From a virus, in the IMG/VR virus record IMGVR_UViG_3300044949_001773, positions 1 through 64,000 of that record: DNA of 64,000 nt; one strand, 5' to 3'. Position 1 is the first letter of the stretch. Every line of letters begins with the position of its first letter. Below the pieces are notes generated by a model that was given only the letters and a program-made list of their open reading frames with translations, made no database searches and was not told the origin of the DNA. The position numbers and the translations under genes are program-made. Of this stretch, positions 24,510 to 31,911 are shown in pieces.

Positions 24510-24707
24510 ATGACACCTTACGAATTACGCTTTGAGATTTTTAAACAAGCATATGCCCATGCTAATGATGAATATTTTGCGAGATATAATATAGTTGATA
24601 ATCATAATAAGAATGCTGGAAGTAAATGGGAATATCCTTCATTTCCTTCTTATGAAAAGATTGAAGCACTTGCAGAGAAAATCAACAATTTTGTAAGTTC
24701 TAAGTGA
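24510..24707 (+). CDS. 65-residue conserved cyanophage protein
   Basis: MTPYELRFEIFKQAYAHAND... with a second half YPSFPSYEKIEALAEKINNF. AAGGAG 7 bp before the ATG. A frequently seen small protein of T4-like cyanophages; function unknown. Confidence 0.8.
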   Translation: MTPYELRFEIFKQAYAHANDEYFARYNIVDNHNKNAGSKWEYPSFPSYEKIEALAEKINNFVSSK

Positions 24708-24738
24708 TTTTATTGGGCGGAAACGCCCCTATTAGTAT

Positions 24739-24810
24739 TCCCCTGTAGCTCAGCGGTAGAGTCGTCGGCTGTTAACCGATTTGTCGCAAGTTCGAATCTT
24801 GCCGGGGGAG
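24739..24810 (+). tRNA. tRNA-Asn (GUU)
   Basis: Acceptor TCCCCTG/CGGGGGA, anticodon stem TCGGC/CGATT (mismatch at the inner pair) with loop TGTTAAC (GUU), T-arm GCAAG-TTCGAAT-CTTGC, discriminator G. Confidence 0.93.
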
Positions 24811-24960
24811 TTGGAAGGTCTGGAAATGTCTGGGTCTTCCATAAGAGTCGGGATCATCATATCCGACTCACTAAATCCTAAGTTTTCTTAGGTCGGGGAC
24901 TTGATCACCCCCGCTCGTTGCGGAGAGTGTCTTCCGCTGGTGATGGGCACTCATCACCTT
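24811..24960 (+). ncRNA. Candidate multi-hairpin RNA between tRNA-Asn and tRNA-Thr
   Basis: Five hairpins in 150 bases without an ORF: GGAAG/CTTCC (24813, 24836); GAGTCGG-GAT/ATCCGACTC, 9 pairs with one bulge (24845-24869); CCTAAG-TTTT-CTTAGG (24877-24892); CCGC/GCGG (24911-24923) or, instead, GCGGA/TCCGC (24920-24937); and GGTGATG/CATCACC (24939-24958). ATCACC at 24904-24909 can compete for GGTGAT, so two folds are possible. No known family recognised. Confidence 0.5.
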
Positions 24961-24962
24961 TC

Positions 24963-25035
24963 GCCCTTGTAGCTCAGTTGGTAGAGCACCGCTTTTGTAA
25001 AGCGGTTGTCGCAAGTTCAAGTCTTGTCGGGGGCT
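24963..25035 (+). tRNA. tRNA-Thr (UGU)
   Basis: Acceptor GCCCTTG/CGGGGGC, anticodon stem CCGCT/AGCGG with loop TTTGTAA (UGU), T-arm GCAAG-TTCAAGT-CTTGT. Confidence 0.93.
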
Positions 25036-25072
25036 TTTATAATGTAATAAATAAAGAAAATGATATGTCATC

Positions 25073-25330
25073 ATGGAAAATATTAAGGTAAGATGTAAGA
25101 ATTGTAATAGAGAGTTGGAAGGTCATCCTACAAAAACTGTAACTTGTGGGTGCTCAAACATGACTACAATAAGAGGGGAAAAAATAACAGCTATTGATCT
25201 TTCAAATGTTGTTATGTTGAATTCCTATAAAGAAAAAGTTAAAAAAACTTTTTTAACTAACGAAGATATTGCCTGGCAAGAAGCAAGAAGACAGCGCAAA
25301 GTTCGTAAATTGGACTTTGAAGTTCGTTGA
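25073..25330 (+). CDS. Zinc-ribbon-like small protein, 85 residues
   Basis: CKNCNRELEGH and TVTCGCSN provide four Cys near the N-terminus, compatible with a zinc ribbon. The C-terminus is basic (QEARRQRKVRKLDFEVR). An AATAAATA late-type box (25046-25053) lies 20 bp before the start. Conserved in cyanophages; possibly nucleic-acid binding. Confidence 0.75.
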   Translation: MENIKVRCKNCNRELEGHPTKTVTCGCSNMTTIRGEKITAIDLSNVVMLNSYKEKVKKTFLTNEDIAWQEARRQRKVRKLDFEVR

Positions 25331-25338
25331 TTAGAATT

Positions 25339-25421
25339 GGAAGGAGTCCGGTTGGTCGAGGACACCGCCTTGAAAGCGGCTGGGGGTAACACCTTCGCAG
25401 GTTCGATTCCTGTTCCTTCCG
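25339..25421 (+). tRNA. tRNA-Ser (UGA)
   Basis: Class II: acceptor GGAAGGA/TCCTTCC, loop CTTGAAA (UGA), long variable arm (GGGGGTAACACCTTC region), T-arm GCAGG-TTCGATT-CCTGT, discriminator G as usual for Ser. Confidence 0.94.
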
Positions 25422-25492
25422 TTACAATAGATACTAATTTAACATTTTGTTCAGATTTTTGTATAGTAGTGTTACAAAATGCTGACATTTGA

Positions 25493-25520
25493 TTGACATT
25501 GGAATTTCTTTGATTAGTAT
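25493..25520 (+). promoter_or_regulatory. Likely sigma-70 promoter
   Basis: TTGACA (25493-25498), 16-bp spacer, TAGTAT (25515-25520), 25 bp before the mini-ORF at 25546. The -10 is weak. Confidence 0.5.
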
Positions 25521-25545
25521 ATAGTAGTAATACGAATAATGTTTT

Positions 25546-25710
25546 ATGGACCAACACACCTACAATAATTGGGTCCGTATCAAAGAAACTTTCGAGTCTT
25601 CTGGAAATACAAATAATATGTTTTATAAAAGAGCTTGTGAAATAGTGAAGACTAGAAAGGATCCTATGGATAAGTTTTTCACTAGAATGGACGAGGAATT
25701 TTTTATTTGA
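25546..25710 (+). CDS. 54-residue protein
   Basis: MDQHTYNNWVRIKETFESSG... with a basic middle and DEEFFI end. First of a chain of tiny ORFs. Function unknown. Confidence 0.6.
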   Translation: MDQHTYNNWVRIKETFESSGNTNNMFYKRACEIVKTRKDPMDKFFTRMDEEFFI

Positions 25711-25719
25711 GGTATCTAT

Positions 25720-25911
25720 ATGACTCCAGAAGAAATTCGAGAAATGATTGATCAGTCTATAGCCGAGGCAATAAGAAAACATAATAGAAATGCCTCTATA
25801 ATTAGTATGTGTGTTGGTTGGGTAGTTCTTGCCTTGTTTGCTGAAGGTCTTTTAAGACTTGTTGGAGTAATACCGCCTTTATTGCCATGGCTGGACATTA
25901 CCCTGAAATAA
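25720..25911 (+). CDS. Small membrane protein, 63 residues
   Basis: N-terminal helix (TPEEIREMIDQSIAEAIRKH), then a hydrophobic stretch (ISMCVGWVVLALFAEGLLRL), so one membrane span. Overlaps the next ORF. Function unknown. Confidence 0.7.
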   Translation: MTPEEIREMIDQSIAEAIRKHNRNASIISMCVGWVVLALFAEGLLRLVGVIPPLLPWLDITLK

Positions 25912-26066
25912 TAGCTATTGTTTTTTTGCTGATATTTGCCTTTACAATGTTCTATCAGGGAACATGCATTATAAAAGGTAAAAGGGGTTATTCTATTAGA
26001 GATTATCTTAATCAAGATAGTACCAACATGCGTAAAAGGATAGAAGAATTATTAAAGGACAAATGA
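25887..26066 (+). CDS. Small membrane protein, 59 residues
   Basis: MAGHYPEIIAIVFLLIFAFT is a membrane helix; the tail is charged (NMRKRIEELLKDK). ATGA overlap with the next ORF suggests coupled translation. Confidence 0.6.
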   Translation: MAGHYPEIIAIVFLLIFAFTMFYQGTCIIKGKRGYSIRDYLNQDSTNMRKRIEELLKDK

Positions 26067-26200
26067 TCGTTTTAACCGAAGAGGATTTAAAAGAACTTCA
26101 AGAAAAAGTATTTAAGCAAAAAATGGTAGAATTATTTGAAGAACCATCTACTTATGAAGACGATTATGATGACGATGACGGACTGGTTGATTTTTATTGA
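26063..26200 (+). CDS. 45-residue acidic protein
   Basis: MIVLTEEDLKELQEKVFKQK followed by an Asp-rich end (YEDDYDDDDGLVDFY). Overlaps neighbours on both sides. Confidence 0.5.
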   Translation: MIVLTEEDLKELQEKVFKQKMVELFEEPSTYEDDYDDDDGLVDFY

Positions 26201-26282
26201 ATTTGCTTCGCACATGTTGTATATGCTTGTAGCGTTCATGTGTGGAGTAATTATTGGATATATAGTTGGAATTAGAAGTTGA
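26175..26282 (+). CDS. 35-residue membrane peptide
   Basis: MTDWLIFIEFASHMLYMLVA... almost wholly hydrophobic, ending GYIVGIRS. Overlaps the preceding ORF by 26 bp. Confidence 0.45.
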   Translation: MTDWLIFIEFASHMLYMLVAFMCGVIIGYIVGIRS

Positions 26283-26290
26283 GAAGTATT

Positions 26291-26380
26291 ATGAGTAATC
26301 TAGTATTTTCTACTTTTTGTATTTTTAGCCTAATCGTAATTCTTGTATTCTGGGGACTTCAAAACGCTTATCCACAATGA
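26291..26380 (+). CDS. 29-residue membrane peptide
   Basis: MSNLVFSTFCIFSLIVILVF followed by WGLQNAYPQ; the stop overlaps the next ATG (ATGA). Coupling supports translation. Confidence 0.5.
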   Translation: MSNLVFSTFCIFSLIVILVFWGLQNAYPQ

Positions 26381-26586
26381 AAGATTCTAAACATTTATGT
26401 TGGCATTTTGTAATGTCTTCTTTATCAAGAATATATGGAGTTAATAAAGTAAAAAATGAAGAAAAGTTTCATGCCTTCGCTTTAGAATGGTGTGATGAGC
26501 ATAATTATCATTGTAATATACATCTTGACAGTTTATCAAAAGTAGATGTATATTTTAAACAACAATACGAATCTTGGGAGCAATAA
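26377..26586 (+). CDS. 69-residue protein upstream of gnd
   Basis: MKDSKHLCWHFVMSSLSRIY with conserved-looking EWCDEHNYHCNIHLD. ATGA coupling to the previous peptide and immediate junction with gnd. Function unknown. Confidence 0.65.
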   Translation: MKDSKHLCWHFVMSSLSRIYGVNKVKNEEKFHAFALEWCDEHNYHCNIHLDSLSKVDVYFKQQYESWEQ

Positions 26587-27630
26587 ATGAAGGTAGGATT
26601 AATTGGTTTGGGGAGAATGGGAGAGGGAATGTCTCGTCGTATGATGAGTGCTGGTATTGAAGTTTGGGGTTATAGGAGGAACTATGAAAAAGCACAAGAA
26701 GCATATCAAAACGGATATGTTAATGGCATTACACCTTCTATTCAAAGCCTTGCTCAAGTAGTAAAACATACGCAGAGTGGAGTATCTGACAAATATGGAC
26801 CGGGAATTTTCCAGTTAGTAGTTCCTGCCGAAACAGTGGAGGAGACAATTAATGAGTTACTACGATATTGTGACGAAGGAGATATTATTATTGATCATGG
26901 CAATAGCAATTTTAAAGACAGTCGGAAGAGAGCAGAACGTCTGGCAAAACTTGGCATCCAATATATTGATTGCGGCACTAGCGGTGGTGTTTACGGTTTG
27001 GATCGTGGATACTGTCTTATGGTTGGTGGCGGAAGTACTGCGGTCGCCACTTGTGCGAGTATTTTTGATGCCCTCGCCCCAGGAATCAATGCTGCCTCAA
27101 GGACTCAATTTGACTCAGATGTAACATCCGCAGAGTTTGGGTGGTTACATTGTGGTGGTCCTGGAGCTGGACATTTTGTAAAGATGGTTCATAATGGTAT
27201 TGAGTATGGTATAATGCAGGCATATGCTGAGGGATTTAATATTATTAAAAACGCAAACGCAGGCGCAAAGTATGTCAGAGAAGGAGATGCTGAGGTTGCC
27301 CCAATGGCGGATCCCGAAAGTTATTGCTATGATATTGATGTTTCTGAGATTGCTGAGTTATGGCGTCGCGGTAGTGTTGTTGGTAGTTGGTTACTTGATC
27401 TTACTGCTGATGTGTTACGCCGCGATCCTGAACTTAAACAGTTCTCTGGAGGCGTATCCGATAGTGGTGAGGGTCGCTGGACAGTTACTGCCGCTGTGGA
27501 TTTGGGGGTTCCCGCTCCTGTCATTACCACTGCTCTTTATGAAAGATTTAATTCTCGCGGTTTGGGTGCTTTCGCGTCCAAAGTTCTAAATGGGATGAGA
27601 TTTATGTTTGGGGGTCATCATGTTAGGTAA
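26587..27630 (+). CDS. gnd: 6-phosphogluconate dehydrogenase (decarboxylating)
   Basis: Oxidative pentose phosphate enzyme that yields NADPH and ribulose-5-P. 347 residues, the short Gnd type. Rossmann motif MKVGLIGLGRMGEGMSRRM, substrate loop DCGTSGGVYGLDRGYCLMVG, catalytic GGPGAGHFVKMVHNGIEYGI. A typical cyanophage auxiliary gene that would supply reducing power and pentose for dNTPs during infection. Confidence 0.96.
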   Translation: MKVGLIGLGRMGEGMSRRMMSAGIEVWGYRRNYEKAQEAYQNGYVNGITPSIQSLAQVVKHTQSGVSDKYGPGIFQLVVPAETVEETINELLRYCDEGDIIIDHGNSNFKDSRKRAERLAKLGIQYIDCGTSGGVYGLDRGYCLMVGGGSTAVATCASIFDALAPGINAASRTQFDSDVTSAEFGWLHCGGPGAGHFVKMVHNGIEYGIMQAYAEGFNIIKNANAGAKYVREGDAEVAPMADPESYCYDIDVSEIAELWRRGSVVGSWLLDLTADVLRRDPELKQFSGGVSDSGEGRWTVTAAVDLGVPAPVITTALYERFNSRGLGAFASKVLNGMRFMFGGHHVR

Positions 27631-27739
27631 AATATTGTTGTTGGTTTCAATCCCATTTTCTTTAATAACACTTTACTTTGGAACTCGTTGTGGATATTAT
27701 GATTCTGATGATTACTATGGAAATGGCACATCACACTAA
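27620..27739 (+). CDS. 39-residue membrane peptide
   Basis: MLGKILLLVSIPFSLITLYF then a polar GTRCGYYDSDDYYGN tail. Starts inside the end of gnd. Confidence 0.5.
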   Translation: MLGKILLLVSIPFSLITLYFGTRCGYYDSDDYYGNGTSH

Positions 27740-27857
27740 TTTTATTTTTCAAATAGTAGAATTACTTGCTGCAAATCCATTTTTCCTTTTTCTCTGTGGG
27801 TGTGGGTTGACAATCGTACCATTTGCTGGTATTATGTTTATACATAGAGATAAGTAA
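27699..27857 (+). CDS. Small membrane protein, up to 52 residues
   Basis: Hydrophobic IVELLAANPFFLFLCGCGLT segment; stop codon one base before tRNA-Pro. Three in-frame ATGs (27699, 27708, 27717) make the start uncertain. Confidence 0.45.
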   Translation: MILMITMEMAHHTNFIFQIVELLAANPFFLFLCGCGLTIVPFAGIMFIHRDK

Positions 27858-27929
27858 CGGGGTGTAAGTCAGCGGTAGACGGCTTGCTTTGGGAGCAAGA
27901 AGACACTGGTTCGATCCCAGTCACCCCGA
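27858..27929 (+). tRNA. tRNA-Pro (UGG)
   Basis: Acceptor CGGGGTG/CACCCCG, anticodon stem CTTGC/GCAAG with loop TTTGGGA (UGG), T-arm CTGG-TTCGATC-CCAG. Confidence 0.92.
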
Positions 27930-27944
27930 CTCATAAAATATTTT

Positions 27945-28178
27945 ATGAAAATGAATCAAGAATTAAACGAACTTCAATCATTTACAATAGAAGAATTTCA
28001 ATTAAATTTTGACAATTTAATGAATAGAGTCGAGGAAGGCGAATCATTTATTATTACAAGCAAGGATGGAAATGCTGTAATAGTTCCATATAAAGAAATT
28101 GTTGATATATGCGAAGATGCAAATGTGGATTTTGAAGAAATAATTAAAATCCATACCGATCATGAAGAAGGTTCTTGA
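27945..28178 (+). CDS. Phd/YefM-like orphan antitoxin
   Basis: 77 residues. The segment FDNLMNRVEEGESFIITSKD plus GNAVIVPYKE matches the DNA-binding fold of Phd/YefM antitoxins. The C-terminus IKIHTDHEEGS replaces the toxin-binding tail. No toxin gene follows. May act as a repressor or block a host toxin during infection. Confidence 0.7.
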   Translation: MKMNQELNELQSFTIEEFQLNFDNLMNRVEEGESFIITSKDGNAVIVPYKEIVDICEDANVDFEEIIKIHTDHEEGS

Positions 28179-28199
28179 GACACTATCAAAATTGTCCAC

Positions 28200-28228
28200 T
28201 TGACATCTTCATATTAACCCCTTATAAT
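28200..28228 (+). promoter_or_regulatory. Perfect sigma-70 consensus promoter
   Basis: TTGACA (28200-28205), 17-bp spacer, TATAAT (28223-28228), 22 bp before the ORF at 28251. An early-expression signal for host polymerase. Confidence 0.9.
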
Positions 28229-28250
28229 ACTAAGGTCAACATTTAAAACA

Positions 28251-28466
28251 ATGACACTTACTTCTAAATTCAAAAAAGATATTCAAACCCTTCGTGGTGC
28301 TGCCAATGGTGAATTTTACCTTGATGTGAAAAATCCAAAACTTTTTAAAAAAGTTGTTAGGTACTATGAAAATAATGGAGTAGTATTTTCTGGAGATCCT
28401 GAAGATGATTATGAAATGCTGATTGATTATCTTTATGAAGACTTAGAAATGTCTGAAGTTGCTTGA
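28251..28466 (+). CDS. 71-residue conserved cyanophage protein
   Basis: MTLTSKFKKDIQTLRGAANG with FKKVVRYYENNGVVFSGDPE and an acidic end. Read from the strongest promoter seen in this window, so probably abundant early. Function unknown. Confidence 0.75.
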   Translation: MTLTSKFKKDIQTLRGAANGEFYLDVKNPKLFKKVVRYYENNGVVFSGDPEDDYEMLIDYLYEDLEMSEVA

Positions 28467-28670
28467 TTTAAGACATGGAGAGTCTATAAAAACCCTGGTC
28501 GGAAGCGTTTCCCCTTCTTTAGTCACGGAGAGACTTTAAAAGTACTGGTGGAGTCAAATATGACCCTGTTAGGTTTCTTGCCTTTCCTTAAAAGGCAAGT
28601 GGTGCGGATGGAGATTACTCCCGCCGAGTTTCCAATTTTCTCGTAATCAAAATTGGTGGCGAGCCTGAGT
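28467..28670 (+). ncRNA. Candidate structured RNA upstream of the glycan cassette
   Basis: About 200 bases without a normal gene. Two near-repeats (GGAGAGTCTATAAAAACC and GGAGAGACTTTAAAAGTA), a 9-bp hairpin CTTGCCTTT/AAAGGCAAG (28577-28599) and an 8-bp hairpin CCAATTTT/AAAATTGG (28632-28656) flanked by CGCC/GGCG. A 28-codon ORF (28560-28646, MTLLGFLPFLKRQVV...) with GGAG in front lies across both hairpins. A terminator follows. Placement before an NDP-sugar epimerase recalls the cis-regulatory wcaG motif of cyanophages, but a match is not shown. Confidence 0.5.
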
Positions 28671-28676
28671 TACATA

Positions 28677-28705
28677 AGAGGGGTTTACATGACCCCTCTT
28701 TTTTT
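28677..28705 (+). terminator. Terminator
   Basis: AGAGGGG-TTTACATGA-CCCCTCT stem with T6-7. A TATAAT (28707-28712) right behind it may restart transcription for the epimerase. Confidence 0.9.
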
Positions 28706-28737
28706 GTATAATATATAATAGGAGTTTAATGTAATCT

Positions 28738-29781
28738 ATGAGTGATTATAAGAAAACAGCACTTGTGCTTGGTGCTGGTGGCTTTATCGGAAGTCATATG
28801 GTAAAAAGACTTCGTTCTGAAGGATATTGGGTACGTGGAGTTGATCTTAAACGTCCTGAATTCTCTGAAACCAAAGCGCATGAATTTATTCAGGGAGACC
28901 TGCGAGACATAAATTTTGTAAGTAAATGTATTAAATATGCTGGACCGTTCAATAACTTCTATACATCTATTGTAGATAAATTTCTTGAACCATTTGATGA
29001 AATCTATCAGTTTGCTGCTGATATGGGAGGAGCTGGATTTGTTTTTACTGGAGATAATGATGCGGATATTATGCATAATTCCGTCACAATTAATCTCAAT
29101 GTATTAGAGTCTCAAAAAAAGTGGAATGATTTTAAAGGCGTAAATAAAACCAAAATTTTCTATTCTGGATCTGCTTGTATGTATCCAGAGTATAATCAAC
29201 TTGACCCGGATAATCCAGATTGTCGTGAAGAATCAGCATATCCCGCAGCACCCGATTCTGAATATGGTTGGGAGAAATTGTTCTCAGAGCGGTTGTTTTT
29301 CGCTTATCATCGTAATTATGGGATCCCTGTTCGGGTTGCTCGGTACCATAATATCTTTGGACCAGAAGGAACTTGGGAAGGTGGTAGAGAAAAAGCACCA
29401 GCAGCAATCTGTCGTAAAGTGGCATATCTTCCCAAAGAGGGCGGAGTGATTGAAGTTTGGGGTGATGGAAAGCAAACAAGATCATTTTTATACATTGATG
29501 AGTGTATAGAGGCTACCCGAAGATTAATGGATAGTGATTTTATTGGTCCAATTAACATTGGATCTGAAGAAATGGTCACTATAAATGAGCTTGTTGATAC
29601 TGCGGCTAAAGTAGCCGGAAAAGAGGTAAAGAAAAATCATATTGATGGACCTCTTGGTGTTCGTGGTCGCAATTCTAATAATGATTTGATTCGTGAAAAA
29701 TTGGGTTGGGATTATTCACAAACACTTGAAGAAGGTATTCTTAAAACTTACAATTGGATTTTGGAGCAAATGAAGAAATGA
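28738..29781 (+). CDS. GDP-mannose 3,5-epimerase-like NDP-sugar epimerase
   Basis: 347-residue short-chain dehydrogenase/epimerase. NAD-binding LVLGAGGFIGSHMVKRL, catalytic SACMYPE...YGWEK (Tyr-x-x-x-Lys), and the signature FGPEGTWEGGREKAPAA, strongly like GDP-mannose 3,5-epimerases, which make GDP-L-galactose. Opens a cassette of methyltransferases and glycosyltransferases, so it probably supplies a sugar donor to them. Confidence 0.88.
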   Translation: MSDYKKTALVLGAGGFIGSHMVKRLRSEGYWVRGVDLKRPEFSETKAHEFIQGDLRDINFVSKCIKYAGPFNNFYTSIVDKFLEPFDEIYQFAADMGGAGFVFTGDNDADIMHNSVTINLNVLESQKKWNDFKGVNKTKIFYSGSACMYPEYNQLDPDNPDCREESAYPAAPDSEYGWEKLFSERLFFAYHRNYGIPVRVARYHNIFGPEGTWEGGREKAPAAICRKVAYLPKEGGVIEVWGDGKQTRSFLYIDECIEATRRLMDSDFIGPINIGSEEMVTINELVDTAAKVAGKEVKKNHIDGPLGVRGRNSNNDLIREKLGWDYSQTLEEGILKTYNWILEQMKK

Positions 29782-30350
29782 CTCAAAAAAAACTTACTTT
29801 TTCTGAAAGATATTTGGAAGGTGGATATAATACTGATAAGTATCAATTGGGATATTATGAACATTTTTATGAAAAGAATTTTAAAAAATATTTGAAGAAG
29901 CCAATTAATATTTTGGAGATTGGAATTAGAGGTGGTGGATCTATTGAAATATGGAGAGATCATTTTCATCCAGATTCAAATGTTTATGGAGGAGAGATTG
30001 AAAACTTTACTCCTATTGAAAACACAACATGTTATAAAATGGACATGTATTCTCAAGAAGCTTTGAATTTGTTTGAAGATTCTTATTTTGATATTGTAAT
30101 TGATGATGGGCCTCATACATATGAATCATTCGTATCTGTAATAACCAAATACTACTCTAAGATTAAAAAAGGAGGAATTCTAGTCGTTGAAGATGTGATT
30201 GATACCGCTTGGGTAGATCCTTTAATTTCTTTGTCTAACTCTATAGGATATTCTAAATCCGAATATTTTAATATGTCTGGTAAACAGAAATATCAAGATT
30301 TGTTGGATCGTTGGAAAGATGGATTATATATTTTAAAACTTACTAAGTAA
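29778..30350 (+). CDS. Class I SAM-dependent methyltransferase A
   Basis: 190 residues from the ATG overlapping the epimerase stop. Motifs ILEIGIRGGGSIEIWRDHF (SAM loop) and FDIVIDDGPHTYES, of the macrocin O-methyltransferase/cephalosporin hydroxylase type. Likely methylates a sugar or glycan of the cassette product (inference). Confidence 0.75.
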   Translation: MTQKKLTFSERYLEGGYNTDKYQLGYYEHFYEKNFKKYLKKPINILEIGIRGGGSIEIWRDHFHPDSNVYGGEIENFTPIENTTCYKMDMYSQEALNLFEDSYFDIVIDDGPHTYESFVSVITKYYSKIKKGGILVVEDVIDTAWVDPLISLSNSIGYSKSEYFNMSGKQKYQDLLDRWKDGLYILKLTK

Positions 30351-30351
30351 T

Positions 30352-30945
30352 ATGGCACACAGTACTCAACAAGATTTTATCTCATATGTTAGGGGTAAGT
30401 TTCCCGATTTCTTTAAGAATAAAAAAGTTTTGGAAGTTGGAAGTCTGGATATTAATGGCAGCATGAGATCATTTTTTTCTGAATGTGAATATATTGGTAT
30501 AGATGTTGGTGAGGGAAATGGTGTAGATGTAGTTTGCCAAGGTCAAGAATATGATGCTCCCGATCAATCTTTTGATGTATGTGCATCTGGAGAATGTTTT
30601 GAGCATAATCCATATTGGGCAGAGACGTTTTCAAATATGGTGAGGATGTGTAAGTCTGGTGGATTAGTATTTTTTACATGCGCAACAACTGGGAGAAAAG
30701 AGCATGGTACTACTAAATCTGATGTGGAATCATCTCCATTGACTGTAGAAATTGGGTGGGATTATTATAGGAACCTTGATGAAAATGATTTTAGATACTC
30801 TTTTGAAGAATCTTTTGACGATATATTTGAAGAGTATGAATTTCATAGCACAGAAGATTATGATAATCCCACTGAGTTTATTAAAAATATGAGAACTTAT
30901 ATTACTCCTTGCGAAGACCTTTATTTTTGGGGAATTAAAAAATGA
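30352..30945 (+). CDS. Class I SAM-dependent methyltransferase B
   Basis: 197 residues. VLEVGSLDINGSMRSFF is the SAM-binding loop; SFDVCASGECFEHNPYW and GGLVFFTCATTGRKEHGT follow in the usual order. Starts one base after the previous stop. Substrate unknown, glycan likely. Confidence 0.8.
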   Translation: MAHSTQQDFISYVRGKFPDFFKNKKVLEVGSLDINGSMRSFFSECEYIGIDVGEGNGVDVVCQGQEYDAPDQSFDVCASGECFEHNPYWAETFSNMVRMCKSGGLVFFTCATTGRKEHGTTKSDVESSPLTVEIGWDYYRNLDENDFRYSFEESFDDIFEEYEFHSTEDYDNPTEFIKNMRTYITPCEDLYFWGIKK

Positions 30946-30963
30946 ACTTACAAAATAACAAAA

Positions 30964-31911
30964 ATGAACTTAATTGATGGAGTAAAAATTTCTGATCTTT
31001 GTGATTATTCTTTTGGAGATCAGTCTGGTAAATTTGGAAATGTTTTTGGCCATTTTATGAAATCGGCAAATCTTTTAAATTTAGAATTTGTTGAAAAGGT
31101 TTTATTGAATAATAAAAAGTATATGACACTTTTTATTGATAATATACGATTGTATAAAAGAGATATAGAAAAAGTAAAACCAGAAGATAAATCATATGTC
31201 AACTCTTTAATGGAGAAAAATGATCTCTTAAGTTTATGTTCTAATTTTCCCAATACTAACTTTATTATCTTTACAAATTTAGAAGATACTCCAATTGATG
31301 AGTTTATTTTTGAAAAAATACCAGAGAATGTATTGAGTATTAATGCAGTAAATGCTTTAAGCTTTGGTGGAAAAGTGAATCCAATTCCTTATGGTCTTCA
31401 AAGAAAGTTGAATCATAGTGACAACAGAAGCGAAATTCTTTTAGAATTTATGTCTCATAATAATTGCCAGATAGAACAACTTCTTTATGTAAATCATAGC
31501 GTTAATACAAATGTTGAAGAAAGGTCTGGGATAAATGAATTATTTTTGGACAAGTCTTGGGCAGAGGTTGAAGTTAAATCAGTCAATTATATTGAATATC
31601 TTTCTTCATTAGAAAAATCTAAATTTATGATATGTCCGATGGGGAATGCTGTAGATTGTCATCGTAATTGGGAATGTCTTTATATGAAAAGAGTTCCTGT
31701 TATGAGAAAAAATGAATATTTGGAATATCTTATGAAAGACTATCCTGTTCTTTTTGTAAATGATTATTCAGAAATTACTGAAGAACTTTTGATTTCAAAC
31801 GAACATCTTTTCGATGAAATTCAAGAATTTGATCTTAATAAATTGGACGTACTTAATTTTTATGATAGAATAGTTAAAAATACAATCAAAAATAATGATA
31901 AATCTGCCTGA
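30964..31911 (+). CDS. Exostosin-like glycosyltransferase
   Basis: 315 residues. The C-terminal block KFMICPMGNAVDCHRNWECL, then YMKRVPVMRKNE, is the donor-binding pattern seen in exostosin-type transferases, where a conserved Glu sits before a variable-allocation loop. Overlaps the next gene by 17 bp. Confidence 0.65.
   Translation: MNLIDGVKISDLCDYSFGDQSGKFGNVFGHFMKSANLLNLEFVEKVLLNNKKYMTLFIDNIRLYKRDIEKVKPEDKSYVNSLMEKNDLLSLCSNFPNTNFIIFTNLEDTPIDEFIFEKIPENVLSINAVNALSFGGKVNPIPYGLQRKLNHSDNRSEILLEFMSHNNCQIEQLLYVNHSVNTNVEERSGINELFLDKSWAEVEVKSVNYIEYLSSLEKSKFMICPMGNAVDCHRNWECLYMKRVPVMRKNEYLEYLMKDYPVLFVNDYSEITEELLISNEHLFDEIQEFDLNKLDVLNFYDRIVKNTIKNNDKSA

Noticed and set aside
25225-25782. 185-codon minus-strand ORF across tRNA-Ser
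   Set aside because: It runs antisense through a tRNA and several coupled plus-strand genes, with no ribosome site; tRNA antisense frames often stay open by chance.
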